Notes: generated by a model from the letters alone, not told the origin. Shown: positions 1 to 7,171, numbered from the stretch's first letter. The stretch is 20,628 bases of DNA from an uncultured Oscillospiraceae bacterium (GCA_934527255.1 CAKTAM010000024.1:1-20628); one strand, 5' to 3'. Translations and numbers: made by a program.

Positions 1-2126
1 TTTTGCAGGCTGTCATACCGCAGCGGAAAGCTGCTGATGTTGCCCCCTTTGCTTTTCTGCAGGTTGTCCTGATACTGCGGCAGCAGGCACTTGCGCACAA
101 ACGACCATGCCGCCTGCGGATCGCTGCAGGAGGTCGAAATGCCCAGCTGGAAGGCTGGAAGCACCGCGCTGCCCAGCGTTCCATCGCCGGGGAAACCCTT
201 GTATACAAAATCACCGTCAAATTCATACCGCCACTGCAGCAGCTGACGGAACGAGATCTGCCATACGTTGCGCAGCAGAAGCTGCCGGGCGCCGAAGCCG
301 GGCTTTGGGTCGGTCGACTGGTCGTTGAACTCGGTCGTATTGGAGGCGCTGTCCTCCAGCATCCGCACAAAGGCAGGGTCGTCCAGATGACACTGACCGG
401 CATTGTAATCCAGAAAAATGTTTCCAGCCATTTCTATCTGATTGGCCAGCACCGTATTGCGGCCGGTCCCCCAGAAGGGCTCCTCCACCTGCGGGTTTTC
501 GGCAAGCACCTGCAGATACTGCTGCATGCTCCAGCCAAAGGAAGAGCCAAGCACCTCCGGGTCGCCGATGGCGCTTATCACCCAGTATGCGGGTATCAGC
601 AGCGGCAGCGTGCCGTCATATTCTCCCGCCTGCAGAACGCCCTGCACAAAATCCGTTCGCTGCAGGACGGGGTCGGCATCAATATACGGGTACAGATCAA
701 CAAAAAGCCCCTTGCTCACATAGCCGTTTGCCGCATTGTTGAGCGACAGCATCACAATATCCGGAACATTTCCCTGCACGATCGCCCGGTTCAGCATATC
801 GGCGCCGCTGTCATACCCGGCCAGCCGGGCGCCCTCATCGCTATAATCCAACAGCTCTATGGTAACCGAGGGGGAGGTGCTGTTAAACTCCCGCACCAGC
901 CGCTTGAAGCTTTCCGGCGTCTGATTGGCCAGCGCCAGCGTCAGCACCTGGCGGGCATCCGGCTCCTCGGCTTTTTCCTCTGACAGAACATTCAGCCGAT
1001 AAGGGCCGGAGGGGTAGCTGCCGGTAACGGCAAGCAGCCGCCCGTCGGGAAGCTGCTGCATCAGCCGTACGCCGTCCGTCAGGTCGTCCGTGCTCCTCAG
1101 GCCAACCTCCCACAGGCTGAACAGCCGCTGCCAGCTCTCCTCTGCAAGGTCAATGCGATACAACGCGTTGCTGCCGTAAAGCAGCACCGTATCCTGCTGC
1201 TGGCTGCCGCGCACAAAGCAGGCGCTTACAAAGCTTTCCTCGCTGCCCTCATAGGTCAACGGTTCCAGCTCCAGTTTTCGGAACCCGGGCTTTCCGGCGC
1301 CAAGATACTCCACCATCCAAAGCCCGGCCCCCACTTGACCGGAATGTCCCAGCTGCAGCAGCATGCTTTCTCTGGAAAGCGGCAGCATATCCAAAACCAT
1401 GTCGCCGCCTGCCAGCACCTCGCTTCTCAGGCATTCGCCCTGCCGGTTGAAATGCATCAGCCATGCGGCGTTGCTGCCGGTTTTATCCTGCCCATTGACT
1501 GTCACCCACGGCTCGTCGTCCCATCCCCAGAAAACATGGCCTGTCAGGAAAAGAGAAGAGCCGACCTCCTGCGGAAGCTGCAGCACGATCTCCCGCTGCA
1601 GCACGCCTTCCTCATCCGCCCTGCAAAGCGATACCTGCTCCGTCAGCGGGGCCATATAATCCTCGTTTGTCCAGCTGCCGTCCTTCTGCACGGTAATGAT
1701 ACGCTCGCTTAAAATGGCCCAGATGCCATTGCTGCCAACGCTGCAGACGCTGCCCCACTGCAGGGCCGCCTGTCCGTCGCCCTGTGTCGGCAGGCGCTGC
1801 GGCATGGTCAGAATGCGGGAGCTCTGCACCTTTCCTTCTTCATCCAGATGCACCAGCAGCATGCCGCCCTCTTCCCGCGGGCCACAGGCCCAAACGCTGC
1901 CGTTATCCATGCCCCATGCTTCCACCTGGGGCAGATACTGCGTCACATCGCTTTGCACGGCAGTACAGGCATATTGCAGCGAGGTCTGCACCGGGGCGCC
2001 GCCGCTTTCTTCCGCCGACTGCCCGCCGTTCGCTTCTGGCCGTCCGGCGCAGCCGGTCAACAGGCACAGCACCGCCAGACACACGCACGCCAGCCGCATT
2101 TTTCCGCTGCGCCGGATGCCTTTCAT
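1..2126 (-). CDS. Solute-binding lipoprotein, 3' end beyond left edge (partial)
   Basis: An open frame of 708 codons starts with the ATG at 2126 and runs off the left edge, so the C-terminus is missing. A ribosome binding site (AGAAAGGAG) lies 7 bases upstream. The N-terminus has a basic stretch, a hydrophobic core and a lipobox LLTGC with the lipidated Cys at residue 26, followed by a Gly/Ser/Glu-rich tether. This predicts a lipoprotein anchored on the outer face of the membrane. Residues about 40-380 are rich in short Trp/Gly strands and look like a beta-propeller-type sensor or binding domain (inference). From about residue 390 the sequence reads like a family 1 extracellular solute-binding domain of ABC sugar importers, with segments such as VLTLALANQTPESFKRLVRE and NVPDIVMLSL. 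It is the last visible gene of an operon with the three small secreted proteins upstream (27-base gap). Any permease genes would lie outside the window. The ligand is unknown. Confidence 0.8.
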   Translation of the reverse strand, partial: MKGIRRSGKMRLACVCLAVLCLLTGCAGRPEANGGQSAEESGGAPVQTSLQYACTAVQSDVTQYLPQVEAWGMDNGSVWACGPREEGGMLLVHLDEEGKVQSSRILTMPQRLPTQGDGQAALQWGSVCSVGSNGIWAILSERIITVQKDGSWTNEDYMAPLTEQVSLCRADEEGVLQREIVLQLPQEVGSSLFLTGHVFWGWDDEPWVTVNGQDKTGSNAAWLMHFNRQGECLRSEVLAGGDMVLDMLPLSRESMLLQLGHSGQVGAGLWMVEYLGAGKPGFRKLELEPLTYEGSEESFVSACFVRGSQQQDTVLLYGSNALYRIDLAEESWQRLFSLWEVGLRSTDDLTDGVRLMQQLPDGRLLAVTGSYPSGPYRLNVLSEEKAEEPDARQVLTLALANQTPESFKRLVREFNSTSPSVTIELLDYSDEGARLAGYDSGADMLNRAIVQGNVPDIVMLSLNNAANGYVSKGLFVDLYPYIDADPVLQRTDFVQGVLQAGEYDGTLPLLIPAYWVISAIGDPEVLGSSFGWSMQQYLQVLAENPQVEEPFWGTGRNTVLANQIEMAGNIFLDYNAGQCHLDDPAFVRMLEDSASNTTEFNDQSTDPKPGFGARQLLLRNVWQISFRQLLQWRYEFDGDFVYKGFPGDGTLGSAVLPAFQLGISTSCSDPQAAWSFVRKCLLPQYQDNLQKSKGGNISSFPLRYDSLQ

Positions 2127-2153
2127 TGTACTCGCTCCTTTCTTCTCAGCTCT

Positions 2154-2471
2154 TTAGCTTATACTGGCCCGCGTCACAGCAGCGCCGCACTTTTTACAAA
2201 TATTGCGCACCCAATCATGCGCTTCTTCTGTACGCAGCGTTTCCGTCTTCGCGGCACTACAATTGTTATTACTGCAATGATAAGTCTTGCTTGTCAGGCG
2301 ATAATGATGCTGCGCGGAAAATTTTTCATAGCTTATAGCAGTAGAGAGATAGACCCAGTTATGGACACACGCTTCCTGTGTATCCACCTGCGTCTCCAGT
2401 GCAAAACCGGGTACCATCATTGTAGCAAGCATTGTCAAGACCAAAAAGAACACAACTATTTTCTTTTTCAT
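2154..2471 (-). CDS. Small secreted Cys/His/Trp protein, copy 1
   Basis: A 105-residue protein with a typical signal peptide (MKKK, then a hydrophobic core; probable cleavage after GFA at residue 24). The mature part is about 80 residues and carries an ordered set of possible metal ligands: C35-x-H37-x-W, H55-H56, C66-x4-C71, H85-x-W, and C92-K-K-C95-G. This layout resembles one unit of the CxHxW...YxCxxC...HxW...CxxCG repeats found in large surface proteins of gut Firmicutes, but here it stands alone. Zinc binding, or disulfides, is an inference. It is the third of three tandem paralogs and lies 27 bases upstream of the lipoprotein gene. The start is supported by an AGAAAGGAA ribosome site. 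Unlike copies 2 and 3, its middle pair is C-x4-C instead of C-x2-C. Base composition is clearly AT-richer than the housekeeping genes. No named family recognised. Confidence 0.8.
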   Translation of the reverse strand: MKKKIVVFFLVLTMLATMMVPGFALETQVDTQEACVHNWVYLSTAISYEKFSAQHHYRLTSKTYHCSNNNCSAAKTETLRTEEAHDWVRNICKKCGAAVTRASIS

Positions 2472-2498
2472 CGTCGCTTATTCCTTTCTACTAATTTC

Positions 2499-2813
2499 TT
2501 AACTTTCCATTGCACGTGTCATAGGTGCACCGCATTTTTTGCAAATGTTACCCACCCATGCATGATCTTCTACTTGCCGCTCTATTTCCGTCTTTATCTC
2601 AGAACAAAAACTGCAACGGTAATATAGATTGGCTTTATAACAATGCTCTTTCTCAGAAATTTTTTCATATCCGAGTGGCTCACGAACTATACAGACCCAT
2701 CGGTGATTGCAGGAATTCTGCGCACCTTCCACTGTTACAAGCGCAAAGCAAGGCACCATTATTGCCAACAGCAATACCAGAACCAGCAAAAAAGCAACTA
2801 TTTTCTTTTTCAT
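2499..2813 (-). CDS. Small secreted Cys/His/Trp protein, copy 2
   Basis: A 104-residue paralog of the two neighbours. The signal peptide (MKKKIVAFLLVLVLLLAIMV, probable cleavage after CFA at residue 24) is nearly the same as in copy 1. The mature protein has C35-x-H37-x-W, an extra C41, H57-C58, C67-x2-C70, H84-x-W and C91-K-K-C94-G. The ribosome site is AAAGAGG. The gene sits between the other two copies, with gaps of 69 and 27 bases, and is presumably on the same transcript. Two extra cysteines compared with copies 1 and 3 (C41, C58) could allow a disulfide. The first 19 bases of coding sequence are identical to those of copy 1, which points to a fairly recent duplication. Function unknown; a secreted metal-binding or envelope-associated role is possible but unproven. 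Confidence 0.8.
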   Translation of the reverse strand: MKKKIVAFLLVLVLLLAIMVPCFALVTVEGAQNSCNHRWVCIVREPLGYEKISEKEHCYKANLYYRCSFCSEIKTEIERQVEDHAWVGNICKKCGAPMTRAMES

Positions 2814-2882
2814 TGTGTCTTACCTCTTTTCTATACTTTTTCCTTTATACTTGCATGAGAAATCCGTTCTGAACTTTATGAT

Positions 2883-3200
2883 TTATGCTTTGAATACACC
2901 GCCGCATTTTTTGCAGGTGTTGCCCACCCACACATGCGGTTCCCAAACTCGAATTTCTTCGTTTTTGGTAACAGAACAATTGATGCAATGGTAAAGCGTT
3001 GTGTCGATTCGGTGATGCTGCACCGCATTGTTTGAGTCAGCTACATACTGTACACTGGAGGTCAGTCTTGCCCAGACATGCCCACAGGTCCCCCGGCCAA
3101 CATTTTCTGCTGCAATGCAAGGAGACATACCCGCAATAGATAACACAAGCAGCAGCAACAGCACCAAGCATCGTTTCCAAACTTTTTTCTTTGTCTTCAT
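2883..3200 (-). CDS. Small secreted Cys/His/Trp protein, copy 3
   Basis: A 105-residue protein and the first gene of the array. It has a longer basic N-region (MKTKKKVWKR), a Leu-rich core and probable signal peptidase I cleavage near the Ala-Ala at residues 30-31. The mature part has C39-x-H41-x-W, H62-H63, C72-x2-C75, H89-x-W and C96-K-K-C99-G, matching the spacing of the other two copies although most other residues differ. The ribosome site is AGAAAGGAT. Upstream is a leader of about 300 bases with several hairpins and a likely promoter. It is the most divergent copy, so the array was probably not made in a single recent event. No named family recognised; function unknown. Confidence 0.78.
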   Translation of the reverse strand: MKTKKKVWKRCLVLLLLLVLSIAGMSPCIAAENVGRGTCGHVWARLTSSVQYVADSNNAVQHHRIDTTLYHCINCSVTKNEEIRVWEPHVWVGNTCKKCGGVFKA

Positions 3201-3244
3201 TTTTTACATCCTTTCTTCGTTTGTCGGTGTTCTGCTTTGCCGCC

Positions 3245-3334
3245 GCGGCAGTGCGCACTGCCGCCAACAGCCGCCGAACAGGGTGGAGGCTTCGGACTAT
3301 TTTCACACTGGGCTGGCCTGGCCCGGTGTGAAAA
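3245..3334 (-). other. Three consecutive hairpins in the leader of the small-protein array
   Basis: Three inverted repeats follow one another: a 20-base perfect palindrome (3245-3264), a 5-bp stem CCGAA/TTCGG (3274-3278 with 3291-3295), and a long hairpin whose outer arms TTTTCACAC and GTGTGAAAA (3300-3308 with 3326-3334) match perfectly and whose inner GGGC/GCCC arms extend the stem. They lie in the predicted 5' leader of the minus-strand operon. No T-run follows on the minus strand, so a simple terminator is unlikely. A regulatory leader is inferred; no known riboswitch class was recognised. Confidence 0.55.
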
Positions 3335-3508
3335 CCGCAGCGAACAAATTTTTTATGGGCAGCGAAGGCCCGGAAAAGAAAGGGATTGCGTTACTGTGGA
3401 AAAATGCCAATTTGCAGCGATGGGCGTTTTTACCTTTTCTGCTTTTATTCTACCGGGAAGCACCGGAAAAGTCTATTGTTGTTTGTCACAATGTTAAACA
3501 TTATTTTT

Positions 3509-3537
3509 TGTAAAAGTAGTACATCCCATTTTGTCAA
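3509..3537 (-). promoter_or_regulatory. Probable sigma-A promoter of the small-protein/lipoprotein operon
   Basis: On the minus strand a perfect -35 box TTGACA (3537-3532) is followed after 17 bases by a weak -10-like TTTACA (3514-3509) in an AT-rich stretch. It is the best promoter candidate upstream of the array and implies a leader of roughly 300 bases. The -10 match is only moderate. Confidence 0.5.
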
Positions 3538-3575
3538 CCTCTTTCTCTTTTTGAGTTGACAAAGTTGTAAAGAGG
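3531..3575. repeat. Interleaved inverted repeats over the -35 box
   Basis: TTGTCAAC (3531-3538) and GTTGACAA (3555-3562) form an 8-bp inverted repeat with a 16-base spacer. CCTCTTT (3538-3544) and AAAGAGG (3569-3575) form a second one, interleaved with the first. The left arm of the first repeat contains the -35 box of the leftward promoter, so the pair could be an operator for an unknown regulator. Confidence 0.45.
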
Positions 3576-3796
3576 CATTTTGTCGCTTGTTTTTATGCCT
3601 TTGCAAAAGGATGTTTTTCCGGCAGCCCGTACAGTGGGCAGCTGTGCCGCCCGGCCGCCTGCCCGGCGCAGACGTGCCCCAGGCGCACCGGGCAGGCCGG
3701 ACGGATCACCCGCCATAAGAAGTGCGCCGCGCACCCCCCAAAAAGGGCGGCTGACCGCGCCGGGCGAACTGCTGGGCAGCCCGGAAAGCGGCGCGC

Positions 3797-3831
3797 AAAA
3801 AATCGGGCCCCGGCCAATGCCGAAGCCCGAT
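3797..3831 (-). terminator. Rho-independent terminator of htpG
   Basis: Arms ATCGGGC (3802-3808) and GCCCGAT (3825-3831) pair, with additional GC pairing possible inside. On the minus strand the hairpin is followed by TTTTTT (3802-3797). It lies about 46 bases past the htpG stop codon. Confidence 0.85.
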
Positions 3832-3877
3832 GATGCATGATTGTTTTGTACGGCGTTTTTTGCGCCGCGGCGGTTTA

Positions 3878-5779
3878 TCAGCCGATCAGCTCGCACACGG
3901 CGTTGGCATAATCGACGGGGTCGTCAATGGGCAGGCCCTCGATCAGCAAAGCCTGATTGTACAGAACCTTTGCATAAACGGCGACCTTTTCCTTATCGCC
4001 GGTAAAGGCGGCCTGCATTTTGCGGAACACCGGATGGTTGGCGTTCAGCTCCAGCACCTTGCTGGCGCTGACCTTTTCGGTCTGGTTGGGCATGGCGTTC
4101 AGCACCTTTTCCATCTCCAGGCTGACCTGCCCCTTGGCGCTGAGGCAGGCGGGATGGTTTTTCAGCCGCCCGGTCAGGGTGACCTCGGCGACCTTATCGC
4201 CCAGCGCCTCCTTTACGGCATCCAGCAGCTCCTTATTGGTCTCGGCCGCCTGCTTGACCTCTTCCTTTTCGGCCTCGGTCTCCAGCCCAAGGTCGGGGTC
4301 GGTGACGCTCTTCAGCTCTTTTTCGCCGTACTTGCCCAGCATCTTCATCAGGAAGTCGTCCACATCGTCGGTCAGGTACAGGATCTCGTAGCCCTTCTCT
4401 CGCAGCAGCTCAGCCGTGGGCAGCATATCCAGCTTGGCGGTCGTTTCGCCGCAGGCATAGTAGATATACTTCTGATCCTCCTTCATACGGGAGACATACT
4501 CGGCCAGCGTGACCGGCTTTTTCTCGCTGGAGGAATGGAACACCAGCAGATCCTGCAGCAGATCCTTCTTCATGCCGTAGCTCTGGTAAATGCCGAACTT
4601 CAGCTGCAGGCCGAACGCCTCAAAGAACTTTTCGTACTTCTCGCGGTCGTTCTTCAGCATGGCCTCCAGCTCGTTCTTGATCTTCTTTTCCAGCGCGGAG
4701 GCGATGGTTTTCAGCTGGCGATCCTGCTGCAGCATTTCACGGCTGATGTTCAGCGACAGGTCGGGGCTGTCGACCACGCCCTTGACAAAGCTGAAATAAT
4801 CGGGCAGCAGATCGGCGCATTTTTCCATGATGAGCACACCGTTGGAATACAGCTGCAGCCCTTTTTCAAAGTTTTTGGTGTAATAATCGTACGGCGCATG
4901 GCCGGGCACAAACAGCAGCGCGTGATAGCTGACCATGCCCTCGGCGTGCGAATGGATCACGCGCAGCGGGGCCTCGTAATCGTAGAACTTCTCGCTGTAG
5001 AACGCGTTGTACTCCTCGGGCTTGATCTCGCTTTTGTTCTTTTTCCACAGCGGCACCATACTGTTGAGGGTCTCACGCTCCAGCACGGTCTCGTATTCGG
5101 GGGCCTTATCTTTCCCGTCGGCGTCCTTATCGGTGCCTTCGATGGGCTTGCTGTGCTCGCACATCATGGTGATGGGATAACGGATATAGTCGGAATATTT
5201 GCGCACCAGCTCTTTCAGGCGATACTCCTCCAGATAGTCGCTGTAGCGCTCCTCATCGGTATCGTCCTTCAGGTACAGGCAGATGGTGGTGCCATTGGCA
5301 TCCCGCTCGGCCGGGGAGACGGTGTACCCGTCGGCGCCCTCGCTGGCCCAGCACCACGCCTCGTCGCTGCCGTAGGCGCGGGAGGTCACCTCGACCCTTT
5401 TGGCCACCATGAACGCGGAATAGAAGCCGACGCCGAACTGACCGATGATGTCGATATCCTCTTTCTTCTCGTTGCTTTCCTTAAAAGCCAGACTGCCTGA
5501 ACGCGCAATGGTGCCCAGGTTGTTTTCCAGCTCTTCCTTTGTCATACCGACGCCCTTATCCGTCAGGGTAAGGGTACGCGCCGTTTTGTCTGCCGCCAGC
5601 TCGATGGCCAGATCGTCACGGTTGAGCCCCGCGCCGCCCTCGTGATAATACAGCTTATCCACGGCGTCGCTGGCATTGCTGATCAGCTCGCGCAGGAAAA
5701 TCTCCTTATTGGTATAAATAGAATTGATCATCAGATCCAACAGGCGTTTGCTCTCCGCCTTAAACTGCTTTTTTGCCAT
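3878..5779 (-). CDS. htpG: Molecular chaperone HtpG (bacterial Hsp90)
   Basis: A 633-residue ATP-dependent cytoplasmic chaperone of the Hsp90 family, close to the usual bacterial length (about 620-635). The N-terminal GHKL ATPase domain shows the expected motifs in order: the helix ELISNASDAVDKL (about residues 31-43) with the conserved E and N for ATP/Mg binding, DKGVGM (DxGxGM), and GQFGVGFYSAFMVA in the ATP lid. The middle domain contains the conserved NISREMLQQD segment with the catalytic-loop Arg. The C-terminal dimerisation domain ends without the eukaryotic MEEVD tail, as expected for bacteria. It is a single-gene unit with its own promoter, a perfect CIRCE operator between promoter and start, a GTGAGG ribosome site about 10 bases upstream, and a terminator. 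CIRCE implies HrcA repression and heat induction, unlike Bacillus subtilis, where htpG is not controlled by HrcA. Confidence 0.98.
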   Translation of the reverse strand: MAKKQFKAESKRLLDLMINSIYTNKEIFLRELISNASDAVDKLYYHEGGAGLNRDDLAIELAADKTARTLTLTDKGVGMTKEELENNLGTIARSGSLAFKESNEKKEDIDIIGQFGVGFYSAFMVAKRVEVTSRAYGSDEAWCWASEGADGYTVSPAERDANGTTICLYLKDDTDEERYSDYLEEYRLKELVRKYSDYIRYPITMMCEHSKPIEGTDKDADGKDKAPEYETVLERETLNSMVPLWKKNKSEIKPEEYNAFYSEKFYDYEAPLRVIHSHAEGMVSYHALLFVPGHAPYDYYTKNFEKGLQLYSNGVLIMEKCADLLPDYFSFVKGVVDSPDLSLNISREMLQQDRQLKTIASALEKKIKNELEAMLKNDREKYEKFFEAFGLQLKFGIYQSYGMKKDLLQDLLVFHSSSEKKPVTLAEYVSRMKEDQKYIYYACGETTAKLDMLPTAELLREKGYEILYLTDDVDDFLMKMLGKYGEKELKSVTDPDLGLETEAEKEEVKQAAETNKELLDAVKEALGDKVAEVTLTGRLKNHPACLSAKGQVSLEMEKVLNAMPNQTEKVSASKVLELNANHPVFRKMQAAFTGDKEKVAVYAKVLYNQALLIEGLPIDDPVDYANAVCELIG

Positions 5780-5812
5780 ACTTCATCAGCCTCACTGTTG
5801 TTTTTTCATTGT

Positions 5813-5839
5813 TTAGCACTCGAGTTACATGAGTGCTAA
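5813..5839 (-). promoter_or_regulatory. CIRCE operator (HrcA binding site)
   Basis: A perfect match to the consensus: TTAGCACTC (5813-5821), a 9-base spacer, GAGTGCTAA (5831-5839). It begins just downstream of the predicted transcription start of htpG and lies within its 5' leader, the position at which HrcA blocks transcription. Confidence 0.97.
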
Positions 5840-5849
5840 TCTAAGTGTA

Positions 5850-5878
5850 ATCATACACCCCTTTTGGCGAAAATGCAA
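5850..5878 (-). promoter_or_regulatory. Sigma-A promoter of htpG
   Basis: On the minus strand TTGCAT (5878-5873) is separated by exactly 17 bases from TATGAT (5855-5850). The predicted start point near 5843 directly abuts the CIRCE operator. Confidence 0.88.
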
Positions 5879-6113
5879 GTGCTTTTTTGCAAAAAAAGCC
5901 GACCGGCGCGTGCAATTTACAATTTCTTCATAAGCGTTTTTCCGCCGGGAATGCCGCCGGGGCAGCGCCGGTCTGCCTGCCCTTTGCAGCCAGGCGGCGC
6001 GCCGCTTTTTTGCCTCCTGCGGCAGGCGTCTGCAGGCAAAAAACGGCCCGGCAGAGGAAAACCGCTTCCGTCTTCCTCTGTCGGGCCAATATGCCGTTCC
6101 TGTTTACCGGTTT
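5856..6113. other. Non-coding stretch between the purM stop and the htpG promoter
   Basis: Together with the htpG leader this makes a 334-base gene-free interval (5780-6113). It holds the htpG promoter, an A/T-armed inverted repeat at 5881-5899 (GCTTTTTT-GC-AAAAAAAGC), the purM terminator (6038-6087), and a further inverted repeat TTTTTTGCCT/AGGCAAAAAA (6006-6015 with 6034-6043) whose right arm shares the terminator's T-run. No open frame here looks real. Confidence 0.65.
6038..6087 (-). terminator. Strong Rho-independent terminator of yfbR-purM
   Basis: Arms 6045-6059 and 6073-6087 pair over 15 positions with a single G-T wobble, forming a GC-rich stem with a 13-base loop. On the minus strand it is followed one base later by TTTTTT (6043-6038). 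It begins 27 bases after the purM stop. Confidence 0.93.
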
Positions 6114-7145
6114 TCAAACCAGCTGCATTTCGTCGCCCTCGACCACCTCGCCGATGACGGCGGCCTTTTCCCCGGCGGCGCGCAGCACCTGCAGCGCCTT
6201 TTCCGCATGGGCCGGGGCGACCACAACGGTCATGCCAACGCCCATATTGAAGGTGGCGAACATATCCTTCTGGGGAATGTTGCCCACGCGCTGGATCAGC
6301 TGGAAAATGGGCTGCGGGCGCAGCGCCGACAGCTCCACCTTTGCCGTCAGCCCCTGCGGCAGGCTGCGGGGCAGATGCTCATACAGGCCGCCCTTGGTGA
6401 TATGGCTCAGGCTTTTGACCGGCACCTGCTCCAGCAGGGTCAGCACCGCGCGCACATAAATGCGGCTGGGATCCATCAGCACCTCGCCCAGCGGGCGGCC
6501 CAGCACCGTGGCGTACCCATCCAGCCCCTTTTCCTCAATATCAAACACCTTGCGCACCAGCGAATAGCCGTTGGCATGAATGCCGGAGCTGGCCAGTCCG
6601 ATGATGACATCCCCCACGCGGGCAGTGCTGCCGTCGATGCGGCGGCCGCGCTCGACCATGCCGACGGCCATACCGGCAAGGTCATACTGCTGCTGCTCAT
6701 AAAAGCCGGGCATTTCGGCCGTTTTGCCGCCCACCAGCGCGCAGCCGCTCTGCACGCAGCCCTCGGCCACGCCGGAAACAATGGCCCCGGCCTTTTCGGG
6801 CACGATCTTGCCCATGGCCAGATAATCCATGAAAAACAGCGGGCGTGCGCCGCAGCACAGCAGATCGTTGACGCACATGGCCACGCAGTCAATGCCAACG
6901 GTGCTGTGACGGTCCATGTAAAAAGCGATCTTCAGCTTGGTGCCGACGGCATCCGTCGAGGAGACCATCACCGGCTCGCTGCCGAGGCCCGTCAGATCAA
7001 ACAGGCCGCTGTTGGTGCCAAAATCGCCCAGCACGCGCTCGGACACGGTGCGCGCGGCGGATTCCTTCATCTGCTCCACGGCGCGGTAGCCCGCGTCGAT
7101 GTCCACGCCGGCAGCCTTATAGCTTTCAAAATACTTTTTCTTCAT
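6114..7145 (-). CDS. purM: Phosphoribosylformylglycinamidine cyclo-ligase (AIR synthetase)
   Basis: A 343-residue PurM, normal length for the family. It makes aminoimidazole ribonucleotide from FGAM with ATP, the fifth step of de novo purine synthesis, in the cytoplasm. Visible signatures are SSTDAVGTK (about residues 62-70; family STDGVGTK), GIDCVAMCVNDLLCCGARP (about 84-102), VGGKTAEMPGFY, the glycine-rich GLASSGIHANGYSLVR and ITKGGLYEHLPR. The in-frame ATG at 7181 would add 12 residues, but the ATG at 7145 has a GGGGAG ribosome site about 9 bases upstream and begins with the family-like MKKKYFESYKAAGVDI, so it was chosen. The gene follows the deoxynucleotidase gene on the same strand after 123 bases containing a palindrome, and is separated from the other pur genes, which are not in the window. 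Confidence 0.97.
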   Translation of the reverse strand: MKKKYFESYKAAGVDIDAGYRAVEQMKESAARTVSERVLGDFGTNSGLFDLTGLGSEPVMVSSTDAVGTKLKIAFYMDRHSTVGIDCVAMCVNDLLCCGARPLFFMDYLAMGKIVPEKAGAIVSGVAEGCVQSGCALVGGKTAEMPGFYEQQQYDLAGMAVGMVERGRRIDGSTARVGDVIIGLASSGIHANGYSLVRKVFDIEEKGLDGYATVLGRPLGEVLMDPSRIYVRAVLTLLEQVPVKSLSHITKGGLYEHLPRSLPQGLTAKVELSALRPQPIFQLIQRVGNIPQKDMFATFNMGVGMTVVVAPAHAEKALQVLRAAGEKAAVIGEVVEGDEMQLV

Positions 7146-7171
7146 GGCAGTTGCTCTCCCCTGTGTGCGGT

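Larger units (their letters stand above)
3201..3877. other. 677-base non-coding region between htpG and the small-protein array
   Basis: No convincing gene. The left half (3201-3597) is AT-rich and contains the ribosome site of the small-protein array, a run of hairpins (3245-3334) and a probable leftward promoter (3509-3537). The right part (about 3600-3796) is GC-rich, with no recognisable protein or RNA family in either direction. The htpG terminator occupies 3797-3831. Short open frames across 3534-3896 have no usable ribosome site and a biased Arg/Pro/Ala composition, so they were not called. Confidence 0.7.

Noticed and set aside
3..983. 326-codon plus-strand open frame at the left edge
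   Set aside because: Opposite the lipoprotein frame, which has a ribosome site, a lipobox and recognisable solute-binding motifs; the plus frame shows none.
3270..3490. Fragments resembling a cobalamin riboswitch on the minus strand (an AGTCCGAAGCC-like box and an AATAAAAG-like box)
   Set aside because: The diagnostic core boxes (CCCGCAACTGT-like and GCCACTG-like) are absent and the spacing is wrong, so the match is considered accidental.
3534..3896. Small open frames on both strands between htpG and the leader region
   Set aside because: Arg/Pro/Ala-biased composition, no ribosome site, and they run through the htpG terminator.
3830..5500. 556-codon open frame on the plus strand opposite htpG
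   Set aside because: Antisense shadow of a certain Hsp90 gene; Leu/Gln/His-rich with no motif or ribosome site.
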